DNA from: Parelaphostrongylus tenuis
Taxonomy: Eukaryota > Nematoda > Chromadorea > Rhabditida > Metastrongylidae
NCBI GenBank assembly: GCA_019055375.1
Contig: JAHQIW010002010.1
Coordinates: forward strand, 186,001 to 250,000
DNA: 64,000 bases
Direction of reading: 5' to 3'
How positions within the stretch are numbered: position 1 is the stretch's first letter; the number at the start of each line of letters is the position of its first letter. Below, one piece after another: positions 12,059 to 24,700 of the stretch. The notes below the pieces were generated by a model. It was not told the origin of the DNA, ran no database searches, and worked only from the letters and a program-made list of their open reading frames with translations. The position numbers and the translations under genes were made by a program.

Positions 12059-12424
12059 GGTTATTGGGTACAGTTCCGTCAACGTACTCCATTTTCAACC
12101 GATCCGGATCAAGGCCTTCTTACCCCCTCTAGCTTTTTAGCAGCGATTAGATAGCTTAAATCTCGGCAATTTGAATACTTTCCTTATTTTCTAGGAAGGC
12201 ATTCCTAGAGCGCTGCAGCGACGAACGTCTCTCGATTCGCGCTCCACGCGGCGAGCTCAATCGCCACAATAAGACGTGGCTTCCGGTTTTTTTTTTTGGA
12301 TTCTTTCTCATCTTCGCAGAAATTCCTAGGTTTTCGCATTAGGTTTCTAGAGAAAACTATGTCCTATCATTCCATAGGGCTTATGCTTTCCGTTCCTCTC
12401 TATATTGCCAGATGAACGGCTACG

Positions 12425-12735
12425 GCGAATGAGCGCATGTGCCGCACTGGATAGAGGTGTTCTGCGTCGCACACAAAGTCGATGATTCGATCTCGCGCTC
12501 ATGGCTCACCTAGCCATGCATCCCTCCAGGATCGGTAAACTGGTAGCAGACTGGTCTCAGACTACGCTGGGAGGATAAGCAGCAGTGACTTGATTCAGAG
12601 GGAGCCACAGCGAGTCATTGTAAAGAGCCAGATATGCCTTCAATCACCTCAGATGAAGTTGAAAATTGGAGAGCAATGCATGGCTCATTCCTCATGGATT
12701 TATCAACGCCGAAAGCTTTGTCCTCTATCCTTTTC
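12425..12735 (+). repeat. tRNA-derived SINE copy
   Basis: The head GAGCGCATGTGCCGCACTGG and B-box-like GATTCGATCTCGCGCTC are followed by the family body: ATCCCTCCAGGATCGG, GGATAAGCAGCAGTGAC, GCGAGTCATTGTAAAG, AGATATGCCTTCAATCACC. The tail is TTATCAACGCCGAAAGC followed by TTTGTCCTCTATCC. The copy is full length but diverged. Confidence 0.7.
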
Positions 12736-12739
12736 AAGC

Positions 12740-13420
12740 CCGCTATGAAGCTTAACCTTATCAGTACGTAACAAATCCTTATTTCGCTCTTCCAGTGCTC
12801 CATAAGGACCTTGTAAAACCAAACTCAACTTCAGAATCACCAAAATTTAAGTTATCCAGAACTATTTCAAGTCTGTTAAAAGGCCATCCAAAAATCTAAG
12901 CCGAACAAAAAGTACACAACAACTGTGAAACGTAATCTTATTCTAACTAATAGGCACTTTGAGAGGCTTAAAAAAAAACTACAGCCTCAAAACCGCCGAG
13001 ATTGGAGGTGTCGATTGATGACTAAAAATCTGAAAGAAAGAGCGGAAAACGCCTTGTCTCAAAAGGATTAAAAGATGGATTAAGATGACGGAAAAGTAAC
13101 CATAATTGCAGCATTATAACGCATGAAAGAGTGGCTAAAACAGTTCAAAAAAAAACTTTTCTGATAGAATTTGAGAAAAGTTGTGGAACAAAAACTCTTA
13201 AATAGAAAAGAGATAGAAGCTCACCGTTTACTATCAGGGCCCGGCGGTAAGGGTATGGTCGATTTGTAGACATGAAATCCCATACGGTAAGATATTAGAA
13301 AGCAACTCCAATATCTGGTATCTGGAAAATATGCACGAATGGAAGAAGAATCATCCAAAAATGCGAAAAATAAAATAGGGCTAAAATATACTAATCAATT
13401 CACGAAGAGATAATGAAATG
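12740..13420. other. No gene recognised
   Basis: AT-rich sequence with no supportable exon or repeat end on either strand. Confidence 0.35.
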
Positions 13421-13422
13421 AA

Positions 13423-15063
13423 TTAACCCTTTAGGGACCGTGGACCTACATTCTCAGCATCTCTAACCCCCAGCGTTGCAACGCTGGACGGTCTGCTTCA
13501 TCTCCTCTGCATCTCTAACCACCAGCGTAAGTACGCATTGAATGAATTGTCGCATTATTTTGATTGTATTACGTCCGAACTTGCGAAACACTGCAGAGAA
13601 GCGATAAAAGAACATGTCAAAGAGAGAAGAGGGCAGTTATGGCAGAAGCTGCAGAAGCTGGGAAGAGCATTCGCAAAGCCTGCGAGGCTTCGCCAACTAT
13701 AAGACCAAGATGATTGCACTCCGATACCCTGACGGGACACTTACAGCTTCGAGAAGGGCTATGGAGAAAATTATCCACCAGTACTACTCAGATCTCTTCG
13801 CTAGCCATGTCCTTCCTTCCGAAATCCGACATGCTTATATCGCCGGTGAAGAACAGAACAACACCCGGTTCAGACAGGATTAGACCAGAACACCTGAAGA
13901 ATCTGCCGCCAGTTCTCATCAACACCCTGGCTCGGCTCTTCACTCGCTACCTGTCAGAATGCAAGGTCCCTATTCAATGGAAAACCAGCAAGACCGTATT
14001 GTTGTTCAAAAAGGGGACCTTCACGACATAGGCAATTATCGCCCAATCTGCTTGCTGTCCGTTGTCTATAAACTCTTTACTCGAGTCATCCTGAACAGGA
14101 TTGACAGAACACTGGACGAAGGACAGCCATGCGAACAAGCAGGGTTCCGAAAAGGATTTAGTACCATGGACCACATCCACACGATCACAAGACTCATTGA
14201 AGTTTCGCGAGAGTACAAACAACCACTCTGTCTCACTTTCATCGATCTGAAAGAAAGCCTTTGATTCAGTGGAAACAGAAGCGGTTATAGAGGTTCTGGA
14301 TAACCAGGGCGTCCCTACTCGGTACATAATGATCCTTCGTGAGCTTTATAAAGATTTCACGACCAGAATATCTCCATTCTACAACAATATCACCATTGAC
14401 GTAAGAAGAGGGGTTCGACAAGGCGATACAATATCGCCAAAACTATTCACTGCCACCCTACAAAACGTCATGCGAACATTAGAATGGAACGAAATGGGAG
14501 TGAAAATTGACGGTCGACAATTAAGCCATCTTCGCTGCGCTGATGATATCGTCTTCATAACCAGTCAAGCACTAGCCAAGCGGAACAAATGTTGATCGAT
14601 TTCGATAACGGCCTATGGAAAGATTGGTCTTCAACTAAATCTCACGAAAACGATGTACATAAGGAACGGACGGGTTCCTGAACGGATGCATGAGGATGCC
14701 CTATTCACGCTCAACGGAACGACAACAAACATCAATCTCTCTACAAGAAGCCCACCGGTTGGTTAGTCCGATTTCTTTACGAAAGCTATAGGAGAAGGAC
14801 ATGATGCTCAGCAAATCCCTAGAGCGAGGAGGACCCACTGGGCTACTCTTGCACGAGATAGGGAAAAATGGAAGAGTTGCTATACCCGGTTGAGTCACTC
14901 GACGATCAACGGGACGACAGGTGATACAGGTGATTCGGAAAAAACCCAAGTATGAAAATAACATTAATAGTATACTGAAATAATGCACTAATACATTCAA
15001 TGCCTGCCCACGCTGCTGGTTAGAGATGCAGAGGAGGTGGATTCACGGTCCCAAAAGGGTTAA
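13423..15063. mobile_element. Inverted-repeat element split by an RTE insertion
   Basis: The ends TTAACCCTTTAGGGACCGTG (from 13423) and ACGGTCCCAAAAGGGTTAA (to 15063) are inverted copies, as are the inner blocks GCATCTCTAACC and GGTTAGAGATGCAGAGG. The RTE piece at 13560-14936 lies near the centre of this palindrome, between GCATTGAATG on the left and CATTCAATGC on the right. The hairpin element is therefore the older host and the RTE copy inserted into its loop. Confidence 0.6.
13560..14936 (+). pseudogene. RTE-clade retrotransposon, 5'-truncated and deleted copy
   Basis: The piece is closely similar to the RTE copy at 45.7-48.7 kb on the other strand. It starts within the linker after the endonuclease domain and runs through the reverse transcriptase fingers and palm, including NYRPICLLSVVYKLFTRVIL and FIDLKE. 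A catalytic-box relic follows, in which the aromatic residue of FADD is changed (CADD). It then jumps from FTLNGTT to SDFFTKA, losing about 500 bases of thumb/C-terminal coding sequence. A further deletion of about 50 bases lies near 13812, and several frameshifts are present. It ends at the family 3' end GGTGATACAGGTGA. It is inactive. Confidence 0.85.
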
Positions 15064-15334
15064 TAAAACACAAACGTGAACGTTTTGTAATAGCTCAAAG
15101 TTCGACTGTCTCTGAACCTCAGCATGACTAAAGAAATGTAAAAATTTTTTACGAAGTGCCCCTTTCCCTATTTAGAAACTTACCAACCCCGTGCGAGTTT
15201 CAAATTGAGAAAAGGACAGACTTGAACACTGACAGCAAGAAAATGACAGCACATCAGAGATTTGCGTGGGTCACCACCGAACCACAAGAAACAAGAAAAC
15301 AAAAAACAACAACTAAATAACAACAAACGACATA

Positions 15335-15730
15335 AACAACAAAGAAGGAGGTTCTGGCCGAGTGGGTATCGATGCAGCGTGTCAAGGAGCAAGATCCTAG
15401 TTCGATTACTAACCAACTAGCTCTGCAACAGATCGATTGAAACCCTTTAGGGGCTCCCTTTATCTTGGCTAGCTTCACACTTGAAAGAAGAATGGCTTAA
15501 ACACACATTCTCCATCAATCAGTAATTCGTCAAACAGTAGCCGAAGCAACATGTGGAATCTCTGACGCTTTGGGGATGTATGCCCAAGAAACGATTCGAA
15601 TGCAAGTCCTGAGATCCGCACACTTTGTGCTTGATCTTTACGTGTGAACAAGGATAGAAAGAAAAGCACAGCGCGCATCCCCGGAAAGGTTCAGATGCGG
15701 TTCAGCTCCCGCCCAAGGTTCGAAGTTTTG
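15335..15730 (+). repeat. Decayed tRNA-like sequences
   Basis: At about 15355-15425, GGCCGAGTGGGTATCGATGC and AGTTCGATTACTAAC resemble the A and B boxes of a type II (Ser/Leu) tRNA. At about 15665-15725, CATCCCCGGAAAGG and GCGGTTCAGCTCCCGC resemble the second half of the GCGTCAG-subtype hairpin. Neither can form a complete cloverleaf. Confidence 0.4.
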
Positions 15731-15999
15731 CAGATTTAGCACAACACTAAATCATAGAAAGGGTCTGAGACCCCGCAAGCGCGACAAACCCTAGCAGTCA
15801 AAGCTGGTCGGTGATCGTCACCTTACCTCTCGAGGCTCCAGAAGTTATTGGCCTGCAGCGTGTGAGGAGCCGAACGTCTACCACTTTCCTGTAATCAAGT
15901 GGAGCCTCTGGGCATCAACTGTTCCCCGTAAAATGACGAAGAACCCTGGAAAATAGGCGCCATTTTTCTCTATTCCATATTTCTTCTCATAAAATCAAA

Positions 16000-16250
16000 C
16001 GGCGTATGTTGCGCATTGGTTCGAGGGTGCTCTGCGACACGCACGTCGTCGATGGTTCGCCTTCCGCGATTAGAGTCACCAAGCCTCCCAGTTGTCCGTA
16101 GTTGGTGAATTGTTACCAGTCTAGTCTGAGAGGATAGCAGCACTGACTAGATACATCGCTGGACCACTGCAAGTTATTGTCGAAAGCCAAAAATGCATCC
16201 CAAGCACTTCAAACGAAGCGAGATGACGTTCGGATAACGATGCTGCATCC
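16000..16250 (+). repeat. tRNA-derived SINE, degenerate copy
   Basis: The family order is recognisable: GCATTGGTTCGAGGGTGCTC for the head, then GTCGATGGTTCGCC, GGATAGCAGCACTGACTAG, TTATTGTCGAAAGCCA and ATGCATCCCAAGCACTTC. The tail is lost or scrambled. Confidence 0.5.
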
Positions 16251-16620
16251 CTCGGGGTTGATTAACCCGTCGACTTCCGTGGACCCATGGGGTGTCCAAT
16301 GACTCCACCACTCTGTTCCGAAAGGACGCTGGCTACAGCTACTTTTCGTAGCAGGACCCGCAGCTAAGTTATGCAATGATTCGCATGCGGTCTGCGCCGG
16401 CGCATTGACTGCTGTTTCTTGATGCTGACACCACATTTGCACGCATAACGTCAAAAAACAGCAGTCAATAGGCCGGCGCAGACCGCACGCGAATCATTCC
16501 AAAACTCAGGTGCGGGTCCTGCAACGAAAAGTAGCTGTACGTGGCGTGAAATCGGGGCAGAGAAGGTGGAGTCGTTGGACACGCCCCCGGGCCCACGGAA
16601 GTCCACCGGTTAACGCAAAG
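16240..16620. repeat. Inverted repeat around 16440
   Basis: GTCGACTTCCGTGGACCC near 16270 is mirrored by GGGCCCACGGAAGTCCACC near 16590. AATGATTCGCATGCGGTCTG near 16380 is mirrored by CAGACCGCACGCGAATCATT near 16480. The arms of roughly 150-190 bases can fold into one long hairpin centred near 16440-16455. No coding content was found. It looks like another foldback element. Confidence 0.6.
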
Positions 16621-16737
16621 GGTTTTTTCTTTATCCTTTCACAAATTATCTCTAAATCCTCCCTTCTCTTCTCTTCTTTTTTCTTTTGTTTTTATTGAAT
16701 TTCTTTCTCTTCTCACTGCTATCTGCTCTCAAGCATA

Positions 16738-16941
16738 ATGACCTTCACAGAAAACAAGGCTAGCATCCTCCAAGCCCGGACTTCTGTTAGCATATGGCGA
16801 AACATTAGATGGGCCGGTAACGTGATAAGTTCTTGCGACAAGCGATGGACGAGAGCCGCTATCAGTTGGATTCCTTGGGATATCAAGCGCATCATAAGAA
16901 GATCCTCGCTACTTTTCGGATATGAAGAAACAAACCATTGA
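16738..16941 (+). pseudogene. RTE C-terminal coding fragment
   Basis: The plus strand encodes WRNIRWAGNVIS followed by DKRWTRAAISWIPWDIKR. This aligns with IRWAGHVMRFNDNRW and DWIPRDVKR in the C-terminal part of the RTE copy at 45.7-48.7 kb, but is clearly diverged. It is a short fragment of a related subfamily. Confidence 0.65.
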
Positions 16942-18030
16942 TCAGCCTCAATCGCTGTTCAAGAAATTTTCGTAGGAGTGCTAGTAAACATTTCAAAGAC
17001 TGACTCTCTGGCTAGAGCCTTACGTGGCCTGCTTTACAAAACACCCTCTTATAACGCTGTAAAATACAAAATAAAATTATGTTCTACATCGGTCGCGCGC
17101 CTTCAATTTTATCAAGCGTATAATTCGCTGGGAGCACGAAAAGCATATATACGTGTAGAATAAATCTCGTAGTATCTGAGTCAATCGTTTTAGATGGAGT
17201 TTCTTCCAAGGTGGAGAAAAAAATTCCCCAATTTGAATAAGGAGTTGCATCCCACGTGTCTAACACGTCAGAGTCATCGATCGATTACCTCTCCCGTAGG
17301 TTAGCCGGCCAACAAGCCGCTGAATATGTGAAACTCGGTCTCATTTTCCCTGCTACATTGAAGTGAAAGGGTCTTTCAAGAAAATAAGCACAGAGTTGGA
17401 ATCACTGATACTCAAGCTATCAAAAGATTATTAATAATCTAAAGAAGGAGCTCTATCGAGCAAGGTTCAAAACACAAATCTTTCCCTTCTCCTACAGCGC
17501 TATCATAAGAGTTTTCCAAAAATTAAACACATTTCTGAGTTCCTCGAAATGTGTACTATCAAAAATGTACTGGCTGTCTATGGAAGCAGTTTTGTAAAGC
17601 GAAATATAAACGAGATAGGAAAAAAAAACGCGTCATCGTGTGCCACTTATGGCTCTAATGAGAGATCTAAGCTTTCGATTGATTGCTAACACTCCAATGA
17701 GAAATTCTTGTCCAACGAATGAGGTCTAATAATCGTTTATCGCCGTCTAACATATAAGTACCGAGACTTGTGCTATCGCAAAAGTAGTAGCACTCTGAGG
17801 AAGGAGTTTTGTCTAACGAAATATAAGCGAGATTACAGAAAAACGCGTAGTCGTGTGAAAAATAATGTTATTTTGGATCTTACAGCGCCATAGGAAGGTC
17901 TTTCAAAAAATCACCCACGTACGGCTCTAGCAAGTGATTCAAGCTTTCGAATGATTTCCCACACTCCTATGGAAAAATCTTGAACAGCGAATGAGATCGA
18001 ATATTCATCTGCTCCCTTTTAAACGAAAAT
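16930..18030. mobile_element. Long-inverted-repeat element plus a partial second copy
   Basis: The left end (TCGCTGTTCAAG, CGTAGGAGTGCTAGTAAAC, TTATAACGCTGTAAAATAC) is mirrored near 17660-17765. A second right half follows at 17766-18030, ending TATTCATCTGCTCCC. Internal blocks such as ACTCAGATACTACGAG-like and CTGGACA-like sequences match the copies at 32 and 38 kb. No transposase is encoded. Confidence 0.6.
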
Positions 18031-18344
18031 TACCAACCCTCAACCCCATGACCCGCTTTTTCGCGAAGAACCCAGAGAAACGATATGATGTGAAAACATT
18101 TGAAACCCCTTCGAGGTTGATACGTCAGGGCTTACGCACGCTTCGGCGGTATCGCCCGCCTCATCAGAGTCACATGCCTCGTAACCCTACCTTGCAACAG
18201 AGATGGGGGACGTGTTTTCGTGGCAGCACATGAGATAGCCGTTATCACAACTTTCCAAGTCAATGTCCTACGGCTGCTAAATTATTTGTAAACACTGCTT
18301 TCCAATCGTACCTTCGTACCAACCTCGAAAATCACAAACTACAT

Positions 18345-18760
18345 TGGATGTTTATAGCGATGTTCAAAATACGATCAGTTAGAAGGCAAAGATATGATGC
18401 TCAAGGATTCTCAGAGCAGGGGAAACCTGCTGGGCTTCTTCTGCACGCGAACAGGAGAGATAAAAGCTTTACTGGGTGCCCGCTCGAGTCACTCGACGAT
18501 CCGAGGGAACGCTTCACCCGTATCACCTGTCGTCACGTTGATCATCGAGTGACTCAAACGGGCACCAGTAAAATTCCGCTCCCTCCTTGCTACAATGCAG
18601 GGCTTAATGTGGGGCGGGGGTCACCTGACGAGGAGGCCGAAACCTCCGAAACACCGGTGTATGGCCCTAGCGTACCAACCTCGTTTAGGCTTAGAGCATT
18701 CTTTTTGGAGTAATAATTCCATTTTCCCCTATCGCGTGCAAGAGTAGCCCAGTTGATCAT
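18345..18760. pseudogene. RTE 3'-end fragments in opposite orientations
   Basis: Plus-strand sequence at about 18380-18515 encodes RTE C-terminal residues (RYDAQ, then LESLDD). Directly after it, 18520-18575 is the same 3' end on the minus strand. A third minus-strand scrap (TATCGCGTGCAAGAGTAGCC) lies at about 18728-18757. The arms 18468-18500 and 18541-18572 are inverted copies, so the 3' ends meet tail to tail. Confidence 0.65.
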
Positions 18761-20390
18761 CGTCGCTCTGAGAATTCAATGGTGATACGCACATACATGA
18801 TTTTTTTGAGCCAACCTCAGTAGGAAGTCAATGTCACTTAGTCAAGGCTACCACTGTCCGAAAGAGTTCCTCATTGCACCCGGTAGTGGTCGATTCCTCA
18901 TGAACTGTGGAACAGACGTGAATCAATCGTGCATTTTCACTCTTTCTTTCAATACGATCAAATACGGATCCGTGTTTGATTGATAGGCAGAGAACGAAGA
19001 AAGTTCTCTGGTTTCGTGTCAACTTCCCAAATGCTTTATCTCCTCATCGTGGCTTTGAGGTGTCGAGGCCACCCGGGCTTACAAGGAGTTCGACGTTTTC
19101 ACTCGAAAGCCGAGCTAAGACTTAACCGCATCAGGAATGACCACCGTGTTGGTTGCTACTAGTTGCAAGGTAGCGATCTCCCTCTGAACCAAAGGCCGGC
19201 AACTGCTCTATTGTGGTGACGACATGAGGAATCCCTAGCTAAGTTTCCATGGTACAGAACAGCCAAACCAGTACGGTTTTCCTACATTACGACCTGCACC
19301 ATGAGTGAAAACGAACCGTCCAACTATCCAATTATTCAAGTTCACTATCAGACGACTCATCTGAATCATAAGTAGATGGCCTTCTTATCAGAATAGCTGC
19401 AATGAATGGATCTCGTGCAGCTTAAAACACGTCGATTGATATCAAGAACATTACGTACTTGGCCGGTGCGATACTTCGTTGCAGTAGATGGGATCCTCAA
19501 AGATTGACTAAAGAATAAAGTACTAAGAAGGCTTTTGGGGAAAGGAATCCCTGTGGTGAGTTCGCCGTCTCTTGAGCTATCTAATAACTACTAATTGTCT
19601 CTTTTTGAAATACTCTCTCCGACAAAAGAGACAAGAAGACCAGTGTTTAGCCTAGAACACATGCCGTCCCCAAGAAATTAGACAAGGGTTCAGAGCTCTA
19701 AAGGTGCAGTAGAAACACTCAAGCCACAAAGCGCAGATAGACACCTTCTAACCCTAATTACTACGACCAAACGGTCATTTTGTTGAATCGTCCCTAATCG
19801 ACCCGCCTAACTGAAGGCCAGATCGCTGCCGTCCTGAAAATTCTCAGTTGCCCTCGACTGCCTCTGCTGGGACCGAAACTGCTGTGGCGATTTCCTTGGA
19901 ATTTCACAGAGAATCACTTCGGCGAGAGGTGAAGATGCCAATGAGGAGATAATATAGAGGATCCATAGATCGCAACGAAACTACGCGCCGGTCAGACCAC
20001 TTCCATGAGTGAAAGGAACTCAACCCCTTCGGTAAAACACGCGTCATTTGAACTCACCGATTGCCTCGCTGCGGGCAATCTACTTTGAGACACGCTGCAG
20101 TGGAGAATAGAGATATGGGAAGTTATTTAGTAAATTGAAGCTCTAAAAGAACATTATAATCCCTAGTACTGATAGCCTTACCGACGTCCCTTCTACCGTA
20201 TACACTTTACTAGTAATTAAACCCCCTTCAATGGCTGTAAAGATCTAAAGTCCAATGGGAAATCACCAGATTGTCACGTGGAGCTCGTCCCGCTCGCCGT
20301 GAGGAGATTCAACCTCGTAGTGAACGGGTAACGCAATGAAAGCGCTGAACTACATGACATTCTGAATGAGGTAATCATATACTTAACACA
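18760..20390. other. No gene recognised
   Basis: I could not support any exon or named repeat here on either strand. Short open frames near 18834-19162 overlap each other on opposite strands. Confidence 0.35.
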
Positions 20391-20393
20391 CTG

Positions 20394-20570
20394 ACGACCG
20401 TTGGCCCACAGCGAAAGCTCTATGCCGCCGTGCTCGCGGCAATTCGGCGGCGAGCTCTCCCTCATGTTGCCGTCTCTCAAGACTAGGCACACAGTGATGC
20501 AGACTGCTGACCGCTGCGCGCGCGACAGGGCGAGGCTAGCGCCGTGGGCCAACGGTCCCCAACGTGCTAA
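20394..20570. repeat. GC-rich palindromic element
   Basis: GACCGTTGGCCCACAGCG on the left is mirrored by GCCGTGGGCCAACGGTC on the right, and CTCGCCGCCGAATTGCC-like blocks lie inside. The base composition is much richer in GC than the flanks. It is a small foldback repeat with no coding signal. Confidence 0.5.
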
Positions 20571-20579
20571 GTATGCATC

Positions 20580-21745
20580 GCAAAGATTATTGACCTAAAA
20601 TCGCCGCTTAAAAGCACTAGCAAAACGGTACTTTCGGTGTCACCCTGTGAATGTATATACGAATAAGAAAACAGTTCGTATAACTTGTCAGAGAAAAAAT
20701 CTTCAATGAACCGTCGCAAGCTTTGTCGCAGGGAATTACCCTAAACTAAAACAAGTGACATTTACTAGCTAACCTTTTATGCGATAACAAACCAGAAAAA
20801 CAGACAACAAATCAGTAGAAGTCAAAGATCACGGAACTACACGTAAACAATAAAACGGAGCAAAATGACAGGCAAAATCAAAGACTAAATAAAGCGGAGA
20901 AAGTAAACAGGGAAAACGATGATGGACTCTTTACAATCAACCAAGATCTGTAAATGTAAACCATACAAAGATCTGGTGAAAACAGACAACGTGCACCTTG
21001 CCGAAAGAGACTGGCTGAATGTAGAACCATTCAGTATAAAGATCAAGAGATATGGCCGAAAAGACCAACGAACAAAGCAAAATAGAAAAGGTCAGTGGGG
21101 TTCCTTTTCTATAAGAATGTATTTCGTACTATGCTGCTATTTAGGCAACATCTTTCAAAGAAATAGTAGAAAAAGTAGAAAGAAAAACACTAAAACTCCC
21201 ACAATACTGAATAAAAAGCATATGACATATCTAGGAAGGATTTTGCATAACTAAAACGATGATGTTCTTTTTCCATGAGAAGCCATTACTCAGTTATCCC
21301 TTCGAGGGACCAAATGGTACGTTTTGTACAGAGCGCGCGACGTCAAGTCGCACTCCGCTACTGTAATGGCGGCATCGCGTTTCGTGGGAATGCAGCGCAC
21401 ACAGCCAGACATGCGTGCACAGACATGCAGAGTTTGCCTATCTGTGATTGTCGCCCAAGCGACGGAGCGACGGCGCGACACCGCGTGCCTATCACTGATG
21501 GTCCTCAGAGGGTTATAAAAAGTTTTGCCGTAATTTGTTCAAGTGCTCTAGCTTTACAGCTTTATACCCTTTCAGTGCTAAAAAATATAAAGCCTGTTTA
21601 CTGCACCTGAATAGCAAGAGCCTTTAACTGGACTGCGGCAGAAAAATGTACAATCTACACCGAATAAAGGAACAGTAACGAAATATTCCATAAGGTCACA
21701 AGTGGAGAATTTGTCTTTTAGTCTGCTGCTCGCAGCCAATCACGA
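20580..21745. other. A-rich DNA downstream of the PHF14-like gene
   Basis: This stretch lies past the PHF14-like stop codon. It contains an A-rich plus-strand open frame (20919-21254) dominated by Lys and Asn codons, with no known domain. A GC-richer block at 21320-21500 shares a TACTGTAATGGCGGC-like stretch with 55350-55370. I found no canonical polyadenylation signal close to 21746. Confidence 0.35.
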
Positions 21746-24700
21746 CTACAGCTCAACTTCGTCGTCATCTAAGATCACAAAACAGTCTTCACCAAGCTCC
21801 CCTTCCGGCAAGTTCGCCATATGATGCGGCTAAACAGTAATATAAACCTCAAATATGTTTATTAAAACATGACACAAATAACTGATAAACGGCTCGGAGA
21901 TGAACCGACGTATCACTCATACGGATGACGCGAGCTACCACTTACACCACCGAGGGCAACAGTTCTTCCACCAATCAGTATCTCTTCGATTTAATGCATT
22001 GAAGCTGTCAGCTATTAATTTGTAGCGGCATAAGATCCAGCTAAGCTGACCTGTTGAGTATATAACGTACTAGGATTTCGATTTTATCGCTCTGATAGCA
22101 GCGTTATGACGTCATAATCATGTATCTGAGGATACATCCAAAGCATCTGAACCCAAGGTGAAGTTGAACTCGATTTCACCCAAACTGGAGCATGAACCCA
22201 CTCTACATTACCGATGACACACCCACTCTGCTACCACTGCTCTCTTTATGTTTTATGTTAGTGCTAACATTATATTCTGTATGTTCACACAAAACGCCCA
22301 TTACTCTTTCACATCATTAAACATCTCTGCAAACCCCCCTCCCCTGAAAAAAAAAAGAAAATATGCCACTGTCGATCAATCCCTGAGGAATGAGCTACCC
22401 ATTCGTTTTCAATTTTTGACTTCATTTGACATGACTGAATGCATATTTGGTCTTGAAAATGACTCGCGTTGCATACCAATGTATCAGTTAGTGCCACTAA
22501 CCCTCCAGACGAGTCTGGTATCAATTCACCGACGCCGGAGGAAGGAAAAGCTTGATGAGTGTTGAGCGCAAGATCGAACTATCGACCATCGATTGCTCAA
22601 TCATGTGAGTGGCAAAGCATCCTAACCATTACGCCACACACGCTCATCTTTAGGTATATAATAATAACGTCATAACCTGCTATCAGGGTGGTCATGAAAA
22701 TTTTGGAGATAAAATGGTCAAGACTTCCGAAATTTCGCAATGCATATTTGTGTGAAAGTGGTATAAGAGCTTTATAGTTCGAGTTCTACTACATGTCAAA
22801 CGAAATATTTGAAACATAATCCACGTACCGTATCGGTTCCATTGGAAGGTTGTCCATTTACATGGGCAGTTCGTCGTCGTCTTCGCCGTTTTGGAGATAT
22901 CGAAAATCGTGGACGTGGATCCAACGATCTCCGCTTATATGGCTAATAAGAACATAGAGATATAGACCTGATTCTACACCAGTTGTCCTCCTACACATGT
23001 AAGCACATAGTACTAGTAATCAAAAATCAATAGACAATACCCGTTTCTTGTTGTTTGGACTTCTCTTGAATCTGTTAGAGCCACAATTGCCACCGGAGAT
23101 AGCAGCTCTGAACGCACGCCTTTCCTCCTCAAATCATCAAAGTACGGGAAGCTTATCAATCAGGAAAAGTTTTTAAAATACGATATCTTGACAGGCTAGA
23201 TTTATACCTCAACCGCGGCAAGACGTTTAGCTTTCCAACTAAGACTTCGTTGTCGCAACCGGCGGTTTGTGGCTGTGTCAGTCAGATTTTCCTGAAAGAG
23301 AAAAAAATCTCAGTATGTAACGCACAAGTACAAGCCCATGATCCGTTTCCTGAAAGAAAAGAGTAACGCTTTGGGGAACATGGATCCAAGGCCTACAGCA
23401 TCTCTTACGAAACGTTGGACATCTGCTCGACCTCCGCTACTTCTGTGACCCCTACGTGGGGATCACTGTCTGTCTCACTCCTCTCTGTCACTCGGCACCC
23501 CTTCTATTGGGAAGATTGTTACTAATTCGATCCCCTATCACAACGCTTCACTGTAATGTTTTAGTGTTATCTTTCTGACGTCGATTAGCATAGAAGGTTC
23601 TTCTATAGGGTAATAATTTCTAATAAAAAGCACTCTGTTGTCGAACATTTCATTACTTCTTGATACAAAAGGAAAATTAATGGGGCGACAACGCATATTC
23701 CTTTTGTCACTCTGAATGACAATGTGGCACCTTCTAATGCAATTAGGTTTAGAACTAAGATTTGATATATGCGGTCTACCTCTTTTCAATTCAATCTGCC
23801 CAAGTTCCTTCTACATTGTCGTAAATTATATACATTGATCGTTTGTGTTAGAGTGTAACTATACAAGATATAGTGTGATTACGGTGTCAGTGATTCGAGC
23901 ATATTCTGGTGAAGACAAAAAGCAGATCACACCAGAAAAATTACAGTGAAGCGTTGCGTGAGACAGTGAAGAGTGAGACAGAAAGTGGTTCTCACGCTGG
24001 ATGTCAGAAACGCAGAGGAGGTGGAGCAGATCGTTTAGCGCTGCCAGTCAGAGATGCAGAGATCCTGGGGCCACGATCCCAAAAATGGTAACTTTCAACA
24101 TTTACTCGAACTATATCTGACCGTCGGGATCGAAGTAGCGCAGTTGTTAGGATGCTGTAGATCAGGAAGTGCGATGATAAGCAATGCGCCGGGGCGACCC
24201 CCTCCCTCACACTTTTTTTGCGGTCACCAACGAGTCAACAGGAAGTCTGAGCTCGGCTTTCTTCGAGTTTGCAAGGAGAGTGGAAAAAGTACTGGGATTC
24301 GCACTAGTAAAGTATGTGACAGGGCCGGGTGATATAGCAAGTATATCGACCTGTCACTTGATTTCTTTGTAAAAGAAAAAAGAAAACCTTTCAGTGCGAA
24401 CAAGCCAGAACTCGGTCAAAAGAGTAAGTTGTAAACAGCTGCGAAAAGCTTTGAATAAACAAGAATTTTTGTAATAATTGAACTTACTCTATTACTTTCA
24501 CGCTGCTTTTCTGCATCATCAGATGATTCGCAACAGTTTGCACAATGCCATTCACAATTTACCTATATATTACGCATAATGAAGAACAATAAAAGCATGC
24601 AGAAAGCGAGATAAAAGCTAGAAACTTCCTAATTGATGCACAAACCTTTTTGGGCACTTTTTCAAGTGGAGGATCGAGACAACCGATGTGATAATATTCA

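Noticed and set aside
20919..21254. A 111-residue Lys-rich plus-strand protein
   Set aside because: The composition simply reflects A-rich DNA; no domain or splice context.
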